The notes under the pieces: model-generated
What the model was told of the DNA's origin: nothing
What the model saw: the letters and a program-made list of their open reading frames with translations, nothing else
Database searches by the model: none
Program-made: the position numbers and the translations under genes
NCBI GenBank assembly: GCA_002633005.1
Contig: NMRA01000250.1
Coordinates: forward strand, 205,895-269,894
Direction: 5' to 3'
Source: Phoronis australis
Taxonomy: Eukaryota > Phoronida > Phoronidae
Length of the DNA: 64,000 nucleotides
Part shown: one piece after another, positions 38,201 through 50,200 of the stretch
Numbering within the stretch: the first letter of the stretch is position 1
Layout of the letters: the number at the start of each line of letters is the position of its first letter

Positions 38201-41200
38201 TTTCACTGTCCCAAACTGGCGAATTTTTACTATACCTTTGTTTTATCTTCAATGGACACAAGTCGTCGACAAATTCGCCTGCTTGTGCTGGGTTCATGTT
38301 TCTCTGTGGTCCATTTCAGATATCGTAAAGTACCAGGCGACACCTGCCAGGGAGGCGGAGAACGTTTCCTTGCCCCAGACATACTGACGTGTCCCATGGA
38401 CGGTAAGAGTGTTCCTCTGCAGCATTACGTTTTGGTGATTTCTATGAAAAAAGCAAAAAATTGCATCTTTCTCAAGGGAGACATTTTGACTTTTACCATC
38501 GGGCTGTAATCCAGAACTGTGGCTTCTATCTCAGAATCCTGGTTCTTGAAAACGAATAATTTTCACTTAGAAAAGCTGTATTACTTCAAATAGGAGAACC
38601 TTCTAGAATGTGTAGTCTGCTGTCCGAGAGACTGTATAAAAATGGATTACTTTGAACAACTTGCAGTGCAGCGGCCACCTGTGGTTCAGGAATTGCACTA
38701 ATTTCCGTGACTTTCGCAGATAAAGAAGAGTTTCTGCTCTACTCTAACAAGACTTCTATTCGCAAGTTCATCCTGGGCTCCAGCCGTGACTTCTTGATCC
38801 CAACGTACGGTCTGAAGAACGTCATCTCTGTAGACTACGACTACTATGACGACTGTGTGTACTGGGCGGACTTAGAAGACGATGACATCAAGGTATTAAA
38901 GGAGATAACGCAGTGGGGTTCCTTTTAGCAACATTTGAAATTGTTGCCAAATCGTTTAATTGATGTTTGTGACGTGCGACGTGTTTGATTTATGAAATGC
39001 TACCTGTCCCTCAATGAAACCATTTCAGTATTACTAGAGTTACCCCCTCTTGTGGAAACGTTTGAAATTAAATGAAAAATGATAATCTTTTTATAGCTTT
39101 GCTATTTGCTATGCACCAAGGAAACATATCTACAGTTCAAGACAAAAGTAATACTGCTTTTCTGTCATGACGGCTTATTCTGTCAATAAAATTTACTGGT
39201 AATAACAGTTAGAGTGGCAAAATTCTAATTACAGAATGTCTCGGCCATCTTACTAACTTGCCTCTTAATTCTAATTACAGAATGTCTCGGCCATCTTACT
39301 AACTTGCCTCTTAATTCTAATTACAGAATGTCTCGGCCATCTTACTAACTTGCCTGTTAATTCCTCTTCATTCTTGGTCATCAGGGGAGACTACTCTCAC
39401 AAGAATTCTGCTTCCGCCCAGTCGTCATGACGATTGATTCCAGGTCATTTTGTCAAATACTTTTGTCTTGTACTTTATGCTTTGTTTTACTCTCATTTAT
39501 CATTACTTTTGTCTTATAATCATTAGCACAATGCGCTTAAGCACGCTTGTTCTTAACTCTTTCCAGCGCGTGTGCCTGAAAGGACCCCAGGAGGGTGCAC
39601 AGCAGGTGGTCGTCCGTGGCAGTATGGAATCCGTACAGGGGCTGGCCTTTGACTGGATGGGTGACAATCTCTATTGGGTAGATGCTGGCACCAAGACGAT
39701 CGAGGTGGTCCGCAAGGATGGGCGCTTCCGACGCAGGCTGATCTGGAATACGCCAGGACACATGCTCCTGGACAGGCCACGCTCTCTTGCGCTTGACCCA
39801 CGTCATGGGTGAGTAGGTGTCTTGCAAGGAGTAACATTGAATCTTCCGGCTATAGTTGCTTACAGGGGTACCAGATTCCGAGAACCAGTTTGGAGAATTC
39901 CCAATGAAATTAATTTTAAATGATGGAGTGTTCATTGTGCTAAAGCTATGACCTATTTAATCTGTTGCATCCTGGTCTCAAAGTGTGTTTCATCATAACT
40001 CACAACATGCTGATTTAGCCTTCTTGAATTGCTCTAAATTTTTGGTGAATTGTTGATTGGACAGTTCAGTCAAGTTGCTTTGTGCATGCATTTGTGACAG
40101 ATTATCATGTATGGTGTAGCTTGGTAGGTTAATGTTTTTTATGCGCCTTATATTTATATGTGGACGCATTATGCCGTCATCTCCGTCCGTCCGTCCGGGT
40201 GGCGTCCGTCTGGCGTTAGCTGCTGTATCTCCAAAACCCTTTGACATATGTTCATGAAATTTGGCACGTATGTTCCATTCATGAATGGGATGGCATGAGC
40301 AAACTTTCGGACGGATCCGACTACCCGTGTGCCCCCTAGTGGCAATTTTATTTTTTTTACGTTCATCTTTGTATCTTCAAAAGTCCTGAACGGATTTTCA
40401 TGAAATTTAATATGTAGGCACCTATTAGTGAGTTGACGCTATCCTCTTGTTTTCGGATGGATTCGACGTAGTTCGCACCACCTAGTGGCCATTTTTACTG
40501 TTTTCAAGTCTGCTTTTTTGCATCCACCCCTCTATCAACCAAACCGCTCCAAGGATGATTGTGAAAATTGGCATGTATGTGATTACTATAAAGAGGATGG
40601 TTGAGGATGATTTTCCGACGATTTCGACTACTGTGGCACCTCCTAGTGGCAGTTTTGTTGTTGTTGCACCTATGGCTGTATCTCCTTAACCGTTCACAGG
40701 ATCTTTACTTAATTTAGCAAGTGTATTTTTATGATGTTGACTACAGATGACGACAACGTTTGAACAGATCTATCTACTGCTGTGCCCCCTATTGGCAATT
40801 TTAGTTTTTTACGTTTAACTCAGTATCTTCAAAGGTCCTCAACAGATTTTTATTAAATTTTAAATATAGGCATCTATTGGTGTGATGACGCTACCTTTCT
40901 GTTTTTGGATGGAATCGAGGTATTTTGCACCACCTAGTGGCCATTTTTGCTGTTTTCAAATATTGTTTTTGGTGTCCATCCCAGTATCAACCAAATCATT
41001 TGAAAATTGGCATATATGATCTCAGTGTGAAGACGACCTTTGATGATAGTGACTGACTACTGTGGCGCCTCCTAGTGGTAGTTTTGTTTTGCGCCCATAG
41101 TTGTAGCTCCTAAACCCACTGTAGGATCTTTACTAAATTTAGTAAGTGTATTTATATGAAGATAGCAGACGACGACGACAACTTTCAGGCGGATCCAACG

Positions 41201-44200
41201 GACACTGTGCCTACTAGTGGCAATTTCATTTTATTCTGTTTTCCTTTGTTTCTCTAATGTTCCTTGACAGATTTTTATGAAATATGGTATGTTCCTGTTT
41301 TTGAATGGATTGTATGCTTTTGCGCCATCTAGTGGCCATTTCTATGATGCAAATAAATAACCATAAAAGCACACCTTTTGCAATGCATTCGTGGGTGCAT
41401 TTCAACGCTCCCCGTTGCTCTTGTGTTTTACTTTAAAATTCTGCACTTTTCGTTATGAAAATATTGTTTCGGTGGGAAACAACTTAATCTGTAATTACTA
41501 AAAAATTTATCCATCCAGAATAAACATGACTACTAAAAATTCTTTAGACAAAGACAACGGAAATTTATGCCTCATGAAGGTTTGACTTCCTTGATCTGGC
41601 AGCCATCCTCACTGATGACTATTGAACACTCCGATGTGTGACGTCACAATTGGAAGGGGCAGAGCTAAAAAGCTTGGCAATACATGCTCGTAGCGCCATC
41701 CTATGGAAGAACTGGGTTTCTAGCTCCGCCCATTCCGAACGTAACATGACAGGTCTGAGTGTTCAACAGTCATCAGTTTGAGAATGGCTGTTGGATCAAG
41801 GAGGCTGAAAACGTTTACAAGGTGTAACTTTTCGTCGTCTATGCCAAAAGAATTTTCAGTAGTCCACTTAACCTCTCATTATGCCGTTTGCCCCTGTGGA
41901 TCCCTGCATTACTGATTCACTGTACTGTGTGATGTAATCACTCGTATATTTCTTTTTCAGCTACATGTATTGGGCTGACTGGTCCAGTTCCAATCCGCGC
42001 ATCATGCGAGCCCAGATGGATGGTGACAACCCCATTGTTTTTGCCTCTCATAGCACTAACATTCACTGGCCCAATGGTGTTGCCATCGACGACCAGCGAG
42101 AGGTCCTCTACTGGACTGACGGCTATACTGATAGCATCCTGATGGCACCACTGAACCACTTCACCACACCGTCGCGTACAAACATCACTGCACTTGTGTC
42201 CTCGCACTCCTTACTTCCACATCCCTATGCCATAGGAGTGTATAAGGTGAGCCTTCCTCAGTTGTTGCCAGTTGTCACCGAGTGACAACCAGTGTGTGTC
42301 ATTTTGATGTAGAACATCATGAGAGAATTAGAGTCTGCGTGATGTTTGTGCAGGCTCAAAAGATTTCAAGCTGCTGACTAATGTTGTTGCCATGTATTTG
42401 TTAACTCATGGCATTTAAGTTTAATTTCTGAAAATTATCTGAGAGTAACTAACAACAGTTTATACTATTCAGTTCTTGTACTTTTGCTGAGGTAAAATAG
42501 TTTTTTGGTGTAAGACCGAATTGCTGAGTGAACATAAGTCTCAATTCGATTTTTAGTGTAATGTTCCCCTCAACTTAAAATCTAGTATTACATGATTCAA
42601 CTTTATTACCAAAATTATCAGCCATGAGTTCCAGCATAAACACAAGGAGAAGGAGTTATGAGTGTTATCTCACCTTACTTTAGAACAGCAATTCCTTTTG
42701 ACTGGCGTAAAATTAAAGCCTAACTTCAATGGAATTTCGTTATTTTAGATGCATTGAACTAACCAGATAGTCCTAGCAAATCCCTGGGTTAAATCACACA
42801 AATGTAAGTCCGTCAAATGATAGGTGAAGCTGCCTTTTTGTGCCATGTTGCGTCACCATGAGATCCCGGCGCAAACAAGAAAAGGCCGATAGTAGTTGTA
42901 TTGAATAGAACACCATTGTGTGCGGGTGTTATTTGCAGCTGTTTGAATTAAAAGGTGATTCTCGCAGTGACATAGACAAAAGCAACCCAATACGTCTAAC
43001 AGTTTATAACATTTGGCAAGTTATGGCACTAGTGGGCTCAAAGTGATACTCTTAACACACTGTAGGAACCAAATTTACAGGTGTTACCATTCAAGATAGG
43101 CTTTAAAGTAGCATGGTCTCATTGAATAGCGAAATGTCAATTTTTTTGGCAAATGCAAAGAGCACTTCTTGTCTTTGAGATCAATTTTATAGCGGCAAAT
43201 GTTCTTAATTAAAAGTTCCCTTCTTGGACGGATTGCGAGTTTATAGTTGCCATGAATTCAAACGTAGCTTCAGAAGAGCAAAAAAGTTGTTTATAACAAC
43301 AGAATTTGACTTATAGCGTTATGGACTGGGCCCATATCTTAACCTTGTCGTATTTTACCAGGATGAGATATACTGGACTGACTGGTCAAAGCACGCCATC
43401 ATGACGGCCGGCAAGTTCACGGGACACGATGTCCACATTGTCAAGGACAACATCCGCGGTATAATGGACCTGAAGATTCTACACAAGGCCTCTCAGCAGG
43501 GTTCGTGTTTATTACTTCAGAGCTCGACTCCGGTGTAAATGTGCACTCGAAAAAACAAGTGATTGCATATTTGCCACTCGTATTCCCGAATTTGCGCTAG
43601 TGAGAAGCGGTGACCAAAAAAATCCTGGGAACATCGGCTTGATGCCCATACAAGTGAAGTCACTTATCCACTCATATTTTCGAGTGTTTACTTGCTTATG
43701 TCGAGCCTTGCACATATAATTGTTCATTTTTACTACTCCACATTATGTCAGTGCGTAAGCGTTGATAACTACCGTGTAATAACCCAAAGTGTTATGAAAG
43801 TTATGGACAAGCTTATCGAGAAGTATGTGCATTTGACCAAATATCTTCAAAACTATGTAGTAAGGTGCATTCATGGCAAACAGTACGATCAAATTTCGTT
43901 GTGATGTAAATAATTGAGATAAAATCTCAAAAACGCTGTTATAATTTTCTAAATTATAGTTCCGTTTTCGTTTTATGCAATTTGAAATTTTTTTCATAAT
44001 ATGAGTGTTCACCAAATCCTTTACAGTGCTCTTGTGCATTTTAGAGAATGTCTCCGTTGTTATTTTGGTTTGTTTTAGATCAGTAAGGTTCATTACACTC
44101 AGTTACTCCTGAGTTGTAATGGACTGAGTAGTAAGAATTGTGCTCTCTTGCACACTTACCTTCCAGTGCAATGCTAGCTCTCCCAACTCATTTCAATACT

Positions 44201-47200
44201 CTCCATTCCTAGGCAGGAATGCCTGTAGCATTGGTCGCGGCCACGGCTGTTCCTTCCTGTGTTTGGCTAGACCTGGTAGCAGTCAGTTGGGTAACCGGAC
44301 ATGCAGGTGCCCAGACAGCTTGCAGAAACAGGTCAGTTCAGCGGGTAATGGTGATGAGATTTGTCACTGCTTCGACGCCAACAAACACATCGTAAATGGA
44401 ACCTGTGTCTTTAAAAGTGAGTGGTTTATTAGTTTTGTTTAACGTAAACTTTGAATCGCGTAATTTAATAGCAAACCAGTTTTCTCCATCCACTATATTG
44501 GTTCTTGATGCACAATTTGGCTGGATTGTTTATTTGAAAGTAATGTCAGCAGCTCGTCTAGGCCTCTATTTTCGTACTGCCGTGCCATTGCTATTGAGTT
44601 GACAGAATATACTTTTGATTCTGTTTAAACTTACATGAATGTAAACCTAACTGTACATTCCAGTAATGCGTCTTTTCTGTGTACATCTGCAAAATGGTAT
44701 CCGGTTGTTGCAGGATTGTCAATCCTTGGCTACAGTCGGCTAAATTTACTTGTTCTATTGGCTGTCACTGGACTCTCGTTGACTGCGAGGAGCGAAACTG
44801 TCTATGTGTATGAGCATTCAGGTTGTGAAATAGGAAAGTTAACGATTTTTCCTGTAGTTTAATGTGCTCCACACTTTTTTCTAGATTCATCCACAGTCCA
44901 GTGTAATCCCGGTCTGTTCAAGTGCGCCAACTCTGGCCGGTGTATTTCAGCCAACTGGAGGTGCGACCACGACAACGACTGTGGTGACTGGTCTGACGAG
45001 ACTGACTGTGGTGAGCGAGAGTAACGAGAATCATAGGCATCGGGAAAAATGTTCCACATTTTTATACGCCCCATGAACACGCGTGTACTATAAACTTTTC
45101 ACTTGTCTTTGTTATTGACTCAAGATAGCGTCAAATTCGAATGCCGCTTTTGTGTTTTGTTATTCTTACTATTGTTGGTGTTATTATTATTTTAGTGTTA
45201 TTATCATTGTTATTATCATTATTATTAATATGATAGGACCCACTAATTGTCATATCCTCAGTTTCAACGCCAATTATGATTATGAATGTCAAATGCTACT
45301 ATTGGGGATTTCTTTGGGGTGATTGTAACCAATCTTATAACTAGGTAATCACTCTAAGTGCAGATTCCCAGAGTAAGACTGGTAAGCGGGAAACTACCGA
45401 TTTTTACCACCGGTGCCGAGAACCTTTTAAGCAAACAAAGTAAAGATAAATTATGTTGGTTTTTAGACAGAAAAGCAAAGGTTCACATGCTAACAAGCGA
45501 ATGAGAATCGTGGTGATTTTTAATTATGGCAATATCTAAGAATATGGCAATAAATCATGACATTATCAGTTTTATTCTGCCTGAAGTTAGTGGGAAATGA
45601 TTCATTTTTTGATGTTTCATTACAATAACCGAGATATTCTATTATCCGGTATGACATTAAGTGGGCTCCATCGTATTGCTTTACTAGCAATCTAAACTTT
45701 GCGTTGAATTCCCTGAACAGCTTTCCAGACGTGCAGTTCGCTTCAATTCAGGTGTCTCAACACGGGACGTTGTATCAGTAGGTCGTGGGTGTGTGATCAT
45801 GACAACGACTGTGGTGACGGTTCAGACGAGGCACATTGTCGTATGTATTGGGGGATAACTATTGGTTGCCTTTGTTGTACAATACAAGCCAAAAGTATTT
45901 GGACAAAATGACCAGTAATTTTTTACCTTGATGGCTGGGCCTAAGTCAACTTCATCGTCGGTGTAATTTTCTCTCTTGACAAAGAATGAAAGGACTGGGA
46001 ATTAAATGGAACACTAACATGACTAAGCCATTCTGCAATTAGATTTTTGCTGCCTTAGCAGTTATTATCAGTAATTTTTGTTGTTAACAGAATAAGCCGT
46101 CATGACTGTAAACCGGTATTTTGTCCGTTTACGTTTGTCTTGTATTGTAGGTCATTCATTGTAGTGATTTAGCGATTGTGTACTTAGCAATAACATAATG
46201 CCCTATTGTTAAAGCATCCAGTCATGTGAGCCATTAAAGGCGATGGCAACCTTCTTTCATGTCTTTTTAGCAAAAATAAGGTTCGTTGGTTATCCCAGAC
46301 ATATTTTCCCCTTAATTACAGCTTTTCGTAATTTGATTAATTATTCGTTCTCTACTCCGGAAGTGACTGGTCAGAAACAAATCTGCAACAGGCTGTCTTT
46401 CAGAAAAGTATTTTTTCCTTTTATGAGTTGAAACGAAACCGCCTGGTGTTGATAGTTGATTGAGAGTAGAGGTCCACACTGCTAGACCCTTGAGTCAGGT
46501 TCCTAGCTCCTCAGCTCGGTTTTTACTATATATATTAACAATCCACAAAACTGGTTCCAGGTGATCAGTGCATATGGGCCCACATGCACAGCCTACGCAT
46601 GCTGGTACAAAGTGTACTAGACCGTCCAAAATTACTTTTTTGTAGAGGTCATACAATTAGTAAAAGTTCTTGTTCGCTGTAATGACACAACTTTATCATC
46701 TTCTTGTTTGCCTGACTGATTGTTATTATTCTCTCGATACTTGTTTTCAACAAATTGCCACGAGATAGGAGAACTATGAAGAGACAGTGTCACTTTATTT
46801 GAAGGCAGCGCCTTTTAATGTCTTTGTCATTGCAGCTCACACCTCGTGCCCAACTAACCAGTTCAAGTGTAATAACTCTCGATGTATTTCAAGTTCCTGG
46901 GTTTGTGACGGTGACAACGACTGTCATGACTTCTCGGATGAATCAGATTGCCACAATACTAGTAAGTTGTTGTATTCTTTGGTGATTTGTAATGCTAGTT
47001 GTATGAGGTTATGTAGTACCTTACTGACCAGTGTTCGTATTTAGCCAGTACAAAACTATAGATGCGGCCAAAAGATGGCGTGCTGATGGGACAGAATGTT
47101 TGCAACATATTTTCCATGCCATATTGAGATTGTCATATTCGTAAATACATATTGACTCGGTATATTTTCTGAAAGTAGAAAGCCTGTAGAATTTGATTTT

Positions 47201-50200
47201 TGACTTTTCACCAATCTGCTGTTAGTTGGGTCACCTAACCGTGTCTTTTTAGTTAAAATTAGCAAAAAAGAAACTTTCGTTGATTATAAAACAACGGTGT
47301 CAATAACATGATCAACATTTATTTCATATAATATTCTAGATGAGAACTCAATAACTCTGTTGTAGTTTTCTAAAATATCATTTTAGTTTTATGCAACAAC
47401 AGAAGTCTTATTTTTCCTACTAAAGTGAAACATTTTAAAAACAATATAATTCCTAACAGCATTTTGGAAAACAGTGCATAAATCAGTATCTAAAAGTTAA
47501 GTGTGAATGCAAGCAACTATTTCTGAAATATGATGTTCCGAAGTTGGCCGAACTTGGGCATTTTTCAAGGTCATGCATAACCTTAACCATAATAGTGATA
47601 CCTGTCAATAAAATGGTGTTAGTAGTTTATTTTTTGTTATATAAAAACCCCCCGGCTCTTGTTTTCAATATTTTATTCAAATATTCAAAAATTATGGATA
47701 TTGAGCTAGTAACTTGCAGTATTAGTGAGTTGCTATGCTAATAAGCAATGCTATTGAGTGGTAACAGTATTTACTAGGTTAATCTACTGTTAATTTTAAT
47801 GACATTAATTATGGGTTAGGTATACAGCTTTGAACCAAGGCTAAAGTGAACCAGTCCTCAGTGAGTATAGACAAACGTAACAGCCATTACTAGACAATGA
47901 CCTAACTTTGCCTCCTTTTCCTCCAGCCACTACTGCACCTATTCCTGGGACGTGCGGAGCGAGCCAGTTCCGTTGTAGGTTCACAGGCCGGTGCCTCCCG
48001 TACACCTGGCATTGTGATGGTGAGGCCGACTGTCGTGACGGCTCGGATGAGATGAATTGTCACCACAATGTCACAACATGTGACACAAGCTACCAATTCA
48101 GGCTAGTGGCCCTACACAGTACTAGTAAACATTTTGCTCTCAGCTTTTCGGTGGAGCTGCATGGTCCCCAATGTAATGCCAATTTGGTTTATTCCAGTCC
48201 TTGGAATATTCCTCTTTTGAGAGGATTTCCTCGTTTTTGGTTTTGATTTTCTCTTATTTGATTTCTTGTTTCCTCTTTTCATTATTTTGACTTCATTCAT
48301 GCAAAAATGTTTATTTCAGTTAAATTTTACAACACAAAAGACATTTCTATCACACAAGCCTATGTATTTGTGAGACAATACATCACCTGGACAGTTTCTA
48401 TGATAAGTCTATTTTTTGTCATTAGTCATTCCAAGTTCTATTATTCTTCTGAAACAAGATAATTTCGGACTGTTCACAGTTTTTGCCGTTTTCACACATG
48501 TACAAAATGTACGCTTAACCTGCGTCCCGGAAAGTATGCTGAAATGTTGATGCTTTGAGGTAGGTCAGGATTTATTACATAATATACTGCATCTCTAAGT
48601 GTACATTATAAACAGACATGTTTGACAAAACTATAAAAATGTGCGTTCGTGTACATGGTTATTCATTACTATACTGCATTGTGTTTTTCACGCTTTTATC
48701 ATTTTCGAAGAATTGGAATTTTTACATCGATGTTGGCCCTTATGTGTTTTATTCTAATTGTCGCTGTCTGTGTTTGTGCAGCTGCTTTGGTCAACTAAAC
48801 CCAGTTCACGTGGCTTTATTTCATTAGCTGGAGTGCAATGTTCTTAACACATCCCGTGTCAAGATTTTTGACAAATTTGCAGTGCTAGATCGCATTTGCA
48901 GCCATTACAAAAGTGCCGGGATGTTCCCATTAAAGAATCATGGTGACACGAAAGATGCAGATTTTTTTGCATTTTTCACAACAACGAAAGTAATGAACAA
49001 TTCCATTTAATTTTGCCTTCTGCCATCGCCATTATTAGGACATTCAAAGGCCTGCCCCCTCTCTCTCTAAAATATTTCTTTGCGGAAGTGTATCTTCATA
49101 TTTTTGGCACCTTTTGCAGAAAGTCACCCTTTACTTACCATGTAGTTTATGTTCATATTGTTTGGTAATATGGTGAAGAAAGAGTTTCATTCTTGCCAGT
49201 TACCTGGTTACAGGTGCCGCAATGGCAGGTGCATCTACAAGTCGTGGGTGTGTGACGGTGAGGATGATTGCCATGACAACAGCGATGAGCAAGGCTGTAC
49301 AACTGCGCGACCCTTTACCACACAGACGCCCTCTCCTGTCTGCCTCTGGTTCCAGTTTTCGTGTGCCAACGGCGGCTGCGTCAGCTCGTCAGCAAAGTGT
49401 GACGGAATCAACGACTGCGGTGATTTCTCGGACGAGTATGACTGTTATGGTGCGTGAACATTCACTTTAACGCCCTTGTCAAATGGTGAATGCTTAACCG
49501 TACACAAAAGATTAAAGTGGAACTTTCAAGAATTCTGGTCTGGTCTGGGCTTATCCGAAATGGCCAGTTAACGTGAAAACCAGACATTATGATCCCCTTC
49601 GACAGTGAAATCGACTGAGCCGAAGTTCAAAAAACTTTTCACAAGATATCTTTCCTGGCTCATTGGCGACGTGCAAGTTTAGTAAACACCCTCTATACCC
49701 CTTAAAATTCTGAAACTAATCTAACGTTAAAAGGTTACTGAAGGTGCAAATTAGATTTAATTTAGCGTAAACTACCTCCGTCATCCGCATTTCATACTTT
49801 GCAGTTCGAACGATTCAAAAACATTGAGTTAAAACTATCGGCTAACTGTAACTGAAGTAGGAGCTGATGGATGGCTGGAGTTGAAGGTGTAGATTTCTTG
49901 AACAGAAATTATGTGGTTCAGGTTGTTTTAGTCTTGGCATGTGAAGTCCATGTGTTTGGGTGTGTGTTGTTTAATGTGTTTGAGTGTTTGTTGTTGTGCG
50001 TGTGTGGGAGGTGTGGATGAGCAACATAAATTTAAATAAATTATGCTATTGATTGGCTCAGTTCTGAAGCTAAAAATGCGGATGAGTGTTGGAAGAAGGA
50101 TGTCTATTGCTATGAAAATATTAATGTACGGAATGATACTTGAACATAAAAATACATTGTGTGTAGAAAGTCATCTAAACTTAAAGCAGCCATCTTCAGT

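Noticed and set aside
49183-49213. Earlier start for SORL1 exon 24 (acceptor near 49182 or 49203), paired with a GT donor at 48125
   Set aside because: Phase can be made to fit, but it discards the clear LDLa start CDTSYQFR in exon 23 and uses a poor acceptor; the GC-AG junction gives a canonical repeat.
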